64,000 nt of DNA from Didymodactylos carnosus (Eukaryota > Rotifera > Eurotatoria > Philodinida > Philodinidae). This document shows positions 60,547 to 64,000 of the stretch, piece by piece; the stretch's first letter is position 1; every line of letters begins with the position of its first letter. The translations under genes and the position numbers were made by a program. The notes below the pieces were generated by a model that had not been told where the DNA came from, did no database searches, and saw only the letters and a program-made list of their open reading frames with translations. The DNA lies in assembly GCA_905250885.1 (NCBI GenBank), contig CAJNOQ010000187.1, forward strand, positions 1-64,000, read 5' to 3'.

Positions 60547-62540
60547 ACTATTTTCCTCAAGTATTTTAATATGGAATGAATCAAAAATTTAGTAATTGCA
60601 TTCTTTCAAAGGTCTTTGCTTTTTCTCTCATATTTCTATGGAACCAATAGGAGAAATCAGAGGGTTATTATGATTTTATGCTTAAATTAACAAAAACTTC
60701 ATCGGAGAAAGAGTAAGATATTCACTGTCATTTGACATGTCCGCGACAGATACACACATATCCATCATTTATTGTGACCTCTTCATCTAGTAAATGATAC
60801 TACAAGAAAATAATCTTTGATATATAATAACGTTAGGAGTGAAATCTGCATCTTTAAATAAATTGTGTCAAGTTCGAGCTAGCTCGATTAACATCTTCTC
60901 CAATAGATAGATATAAAGTAATTACGACAGCAATTACACCATATACATAGGAGAAGTCCTCAACGATGTTTCCTACTAACGACAAGATATCTAACTCAAA
61001 CGGAAAGAATGATAATTTTTTTTTCAAGTATCGTTAGTTATTTAAATAAAAGGCAATTAACATGAGTAAAATTAAAATCGATGCAAGTCTTTTCTCACGA
61101 TAGTTCTGCTGGCTTCTCGCATTAGTAATACTCAATAATGTTTTCTAAGTTGAAGAAAGCGATCATGTTCTACTATTGATGAGTACTGCGACATATCTAC
61201 GTAATATATTGTTAATGATGAGCGATATTTTCACTTGTATCATTCAAGCAAATGATTATCTGTCGTGAGCACTTTAAATTGAGAGTTAAGAACAATCGAA
61301 GTCGGCAAAAATCTTTGACTAAATGTAAAATTAGGCTTAAATGCACTGTAATATTTGAAAGGAGGAGATAAAATGGGCTGCTGATGATAAGATGACCTTA
61401 TTATAATAAATTATTCACGAGAATCAATGAAACAATTATCTCATTTATAGAACAAATTATTTTCGATATACTTTTAAATTCAGATGTGACATTAGAAATC
61501 TAAAAAACACATTTTACTATCGCTGTAACATAAAGATTCAGACAGAACATTCTATGATTCTAAAAAGACACTCTGCACTCGTCAATGCTTCGTATATCAC
61601 ACTTAGGATGTTACAAACAAAATCAAGTAAGAATTAAAAAAAGTTTTGTTGTCAATTGAACAATTTCATAAATTTAAATCAAATTGACAATCAAACTCTT
61701 TCACATCAGTGTAATATTATTTATTTCTACTTATAGTTTATTTTTCCATTACGAAAAACTATAATTATTAAACTATTTACTGAAAATTGCCACTTGAACT
61801 GATGATAACAACCAAAATCAATAGTCAAAATTAGATGTGACATGTAAGAATTGCAAACAAATTTCGACTCAAAACCTTTTTTTACAAAAATGCATCTGAT
61901 AAACTTTAGAGTTAGTGAATCCTCTGTTGTCATTATCGATCTTTTACTGAAAATTCCCATTTGAACTGATGATAACAACCAAAATCAATAGTCACATTTC
62001 AAAACTCTTATATATTTCGAGGATGAATACTACCAGTATGTAGGAGGTGCAAATCGGAAAGACAATCCAATATATTATGCGTAAGATGATTCGAGTTTCA
62101 AAGTTTCTGTTTTTCATAACTTGAGAGTCATTGAAGTTAGCTGTCTTCTAAACTGTAATTGTTTTTAATGTAGAATGAGGTGAAGAAACGGATAAATCAA
62201 TATTATCGTGTTAAATAATGTGCCATGTCTTTTTTGCTTGTATTTAACTCAGGTCACTAACCTCACTTATCAATCAAAACTTGTACTTTTTCATTCTCAA
62301 ACACAGAAAAGTTTAATTTAGCAAATTATTATTCAACTTGGGTCAACTGTCCACAATTCAAAAATTCTTTATTTGAATATAAATACATAAGGAGTATGAA
62401 TCCTGAAATATTTCACAGTGTTGAAAGACTTTGTACTTGTCAAAGTATATATTATGGTAACGAGAAATCTTCCAACTTGACTCATTCTTATCAGTAGTTT
62501 AAAATACAGGCACAATCTACTTTTTTCATCCTTATCAATG
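60547..62540. other. Spacer between copies C and D
   Basis: No gene seen. About 54 bp are directly repeated at 61778-61832 and 61941-61995 (GAACTGATGATAACAACCAA in both), 163 bp apart, inside a partly collinear neighbourhood, which suggests a small tandem duplication. Confidence 0.45.
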
Positions 62541-62610
62541 AGGTCTGACATTTGGCCTCATTGGATTTTTACCATCTCTAAAACACATAAAGTGTAGAAG
62601 TGAGTATAAA
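62541..62610 (+). promoter_or_regulatory. Promoter of GTPase copy D: diverged shared box plus TATA
   Basis: AGGTCTGACATTTGGCCTCA, TTGGATTTTTACCATCT, then TATAAA at 62605-62610. The left half and the ATTGGATTTTTACC core match the other copies; the right end has diverged. Confidence 0.6.
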
Positions 62611-62692
62611 GCGTTTGCTTATTTCAGTGTGTCCTTTATTCGGTATTCACCAAGCAGATCAATACATCTTCAGCGTTACAAACTACAATACC

Positions 62693-64000
62693 ATGAGCAA
62701 CGCTAATCAACATGGTCTCATTATTTTGGGCAATTCAGGTGTTGGCAAAAGCTTTTTGGCCAACATAGCCATAGGTCGTGACGCTTTCGTTCACGAATTT
62801 AAGGCCACTTCAGTTACACACAACACTGAATCTGTCGAGGTTACAATTGGTTCTTACACATTGACCATTTTTAACATTCCCGGTTTGATCGAAGCTGAAC
62901 AAGAACGTATCGACTTGAACAAACAGGAAATCGGCAAAGCTTTTGCACAACGATCTAATTCGATCGTCATGTTCGTGTTTGGTCAAAAAAATGGACGAAT
63001 TCGGGGACAAGATATTGTGGCTTTCAATGCCATTAATACTGCTTATCCATTTCGACCTGAATCACTTGTGCTTGTCGTTAATGGAATTCCTAAAGAACGA
63101 CCGAATGATTATGAAGAAACGACCTTGGCTCTTCTTCAAAAACTACTCAAAGGCGTGGATGTCAACAATCATAATCTTTGCTTTACTGATTTGATCAATG
63201 TGGATGATCCAAAGGAAAAACAAGTTTTGAAAGATCGACTGTTGTCAGTAAGTTTGAGAAGTGTAGTAGTGAACTATTTCTTTTTCAGGATTCCTTCCAG
63301 GTAGTTTTGTTTCTTGGAAGTATTTCACATTCAACTAATGATAGAATGAATAGTAAAAGCGTCCTGTCTTGTAGGTTAAAGGTTCTTAATGAAACGAGAT
63401 TGCTACTCTGCTTCAAATAATCTCGGGTATTTGAGTTAAAAGTGTTTTTTATCAGAAAAAAAACTGAATGATTTTTCTTCACAATTTTCATCTGAATTCT
63501 TTTTCGAAATAAGTGGCATGTGAAAAAGGTAATTTGCTTTTCAATATTTTTGTCGTAAGATGTTGGATGAGAATGCATAGACGACAGCTGGATATGTTTC
63601 CACCTTAATTGAAACATGGGAAAAGAGTATAGACAGACAAAGTGCTCTAAATAGTTTTAATTGAACTGCTCTCATAGTCGAATTATACGCACCTTTCTGC
63701 CATTAAGTGCCATTGTGTACGTCTGATTACTTTTCTTACTTTATCGCACGTCTGCTACTCTTTTGTGGTATCCTTAAAACTTTTTTTTAGTCGTCCCTAA
63801 TTGTAAAATAGTTTATTGATAAAAATATTCTTTTCCTTGGTATTTTCTTTTTTTAAATTTAGTCTAGACTGATTCACATAAGTAGCCGTGTATTGTGAGA
63901 TGACATTGGTAGAATAACATTTGCTGTAAATTATTCGTATTTTCTTAACAATTAGGTAGTAATGAACTTTACACCAAAAACACATGAAAAGAAGCAAGAT
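62693..64000 (+). CDS. AIG1/GIMAP-like GTPase (copy D), runs off the right edge
   Basis: Exon 1, 62693-63247, encodes 185 residues: GNSGVGKS P-loop, SVTHNTE, FNIPGLIEAEQERIDLNKQE, KAFAQRSNSIVMFVFGQ, LVVNGIPKERPND. After a 708-bp intron, exon 2 starts at 63956 with VVMNFTPKTHEKKQD, the opening of the coiled-coil exon, and leaves the window after 15 codons. The CaaX box, if present, is outside. The intron from 63514 on is collinear with 50211-52037 of copy A minus the two transposon insertions. Copy D has a shorter N-terminus than copy C. The ATG at 62693 is preferred; an upstream in-frame extension has no ATG. Confidence 0.82.

Noticed and set aside
1-64000. CRISPR array, operon-like or bacterial features
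   Set aside because: No regularly spaced repeats; introns and gene content are plainly those of an animal.

Overview
The window is nuclear DNA from a small-genome, very AT-rich invertebrate. Genes are split by GT-AG introns, many of them only 50-150 bp. Genes that can be named are metazoan: the spliceosome factor MFAP1, hnRNP K, a B-type (GAR-2-like) muscarinic receptor and a Ly6/uPAR-domain protein. A bdelloid rotifer is my best guess, from the compact introns, base composition, a cluster of AIG1/GIMAP-like GTPases and the mix of hAT, Mutator and LINE remnants. That is an inference; no single sequence proves it.

Layout. 1-1794 (-) MFAP1, cut by the left edge. 1795-5462 spacer with four inverted-repeat elements, one carrying a nested retroposon. 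5463-7463 (+) hnRNP K-like gene with three KH domains. 7464-10657 spacer. 10658-11230 (+) a single-exon secreted cysteine-rich protein. 11677-17980 (-) a muscarinic-type receptor in eight exons with an intracellular loop of about 1,090 residues. 17981-33896 is a gene-poor, homopolymer-rich tract of about 16 kb; it holds a 10-N gap flanked by an inverted duplication (probably an assembly scar) and one tRNA-derived SINE. 33897-40240 is a repeat graveyard: an integrase-type relic, large foldback elements and a decayed LINE interrupted by a MITE and a hAT remnant. 41024-43818 (+) Ly6/uPAR-domain gene. 44490-45505 a second LINE fragment (-) and a palindromic MITE.

46310-64000 is the most interesting part: a locus of four AIG1/GIMAP-like GTPase copies. 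Copy A is broken (promoter 49650, tail exon 52038-52345, no GTPase exon). Copy B (54473-55853, -) and copy C (58979-60546, +) are intact two-exon genes. Copy D (62693 onward, +) runs off the right edge. Each intact product joins a GTPase-like domain to a long coiled coil and ends in a CaaX prenylation box (CVIS or CVIL). All four copies keep a similar upstream block of about 43 bp followed by a TATA box, so they look like one co-regulated, probably membrane-attached family. A direct segmental duplication (46310-49772 and 56265-58978) lies upstream of A and C and includes a tract of about 290 bp that is virtually identical. Copy A seems to be a recombinant: its promoter side matches C and its 3' side matches D. 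D also serves as an empty site, which dates two transposon insertions in A: a Mutator-like element with a 9-bp target duplication and a TA-flanked MITE.

No rRNA gene, intact tRNA gene or CRISPR array was seen.
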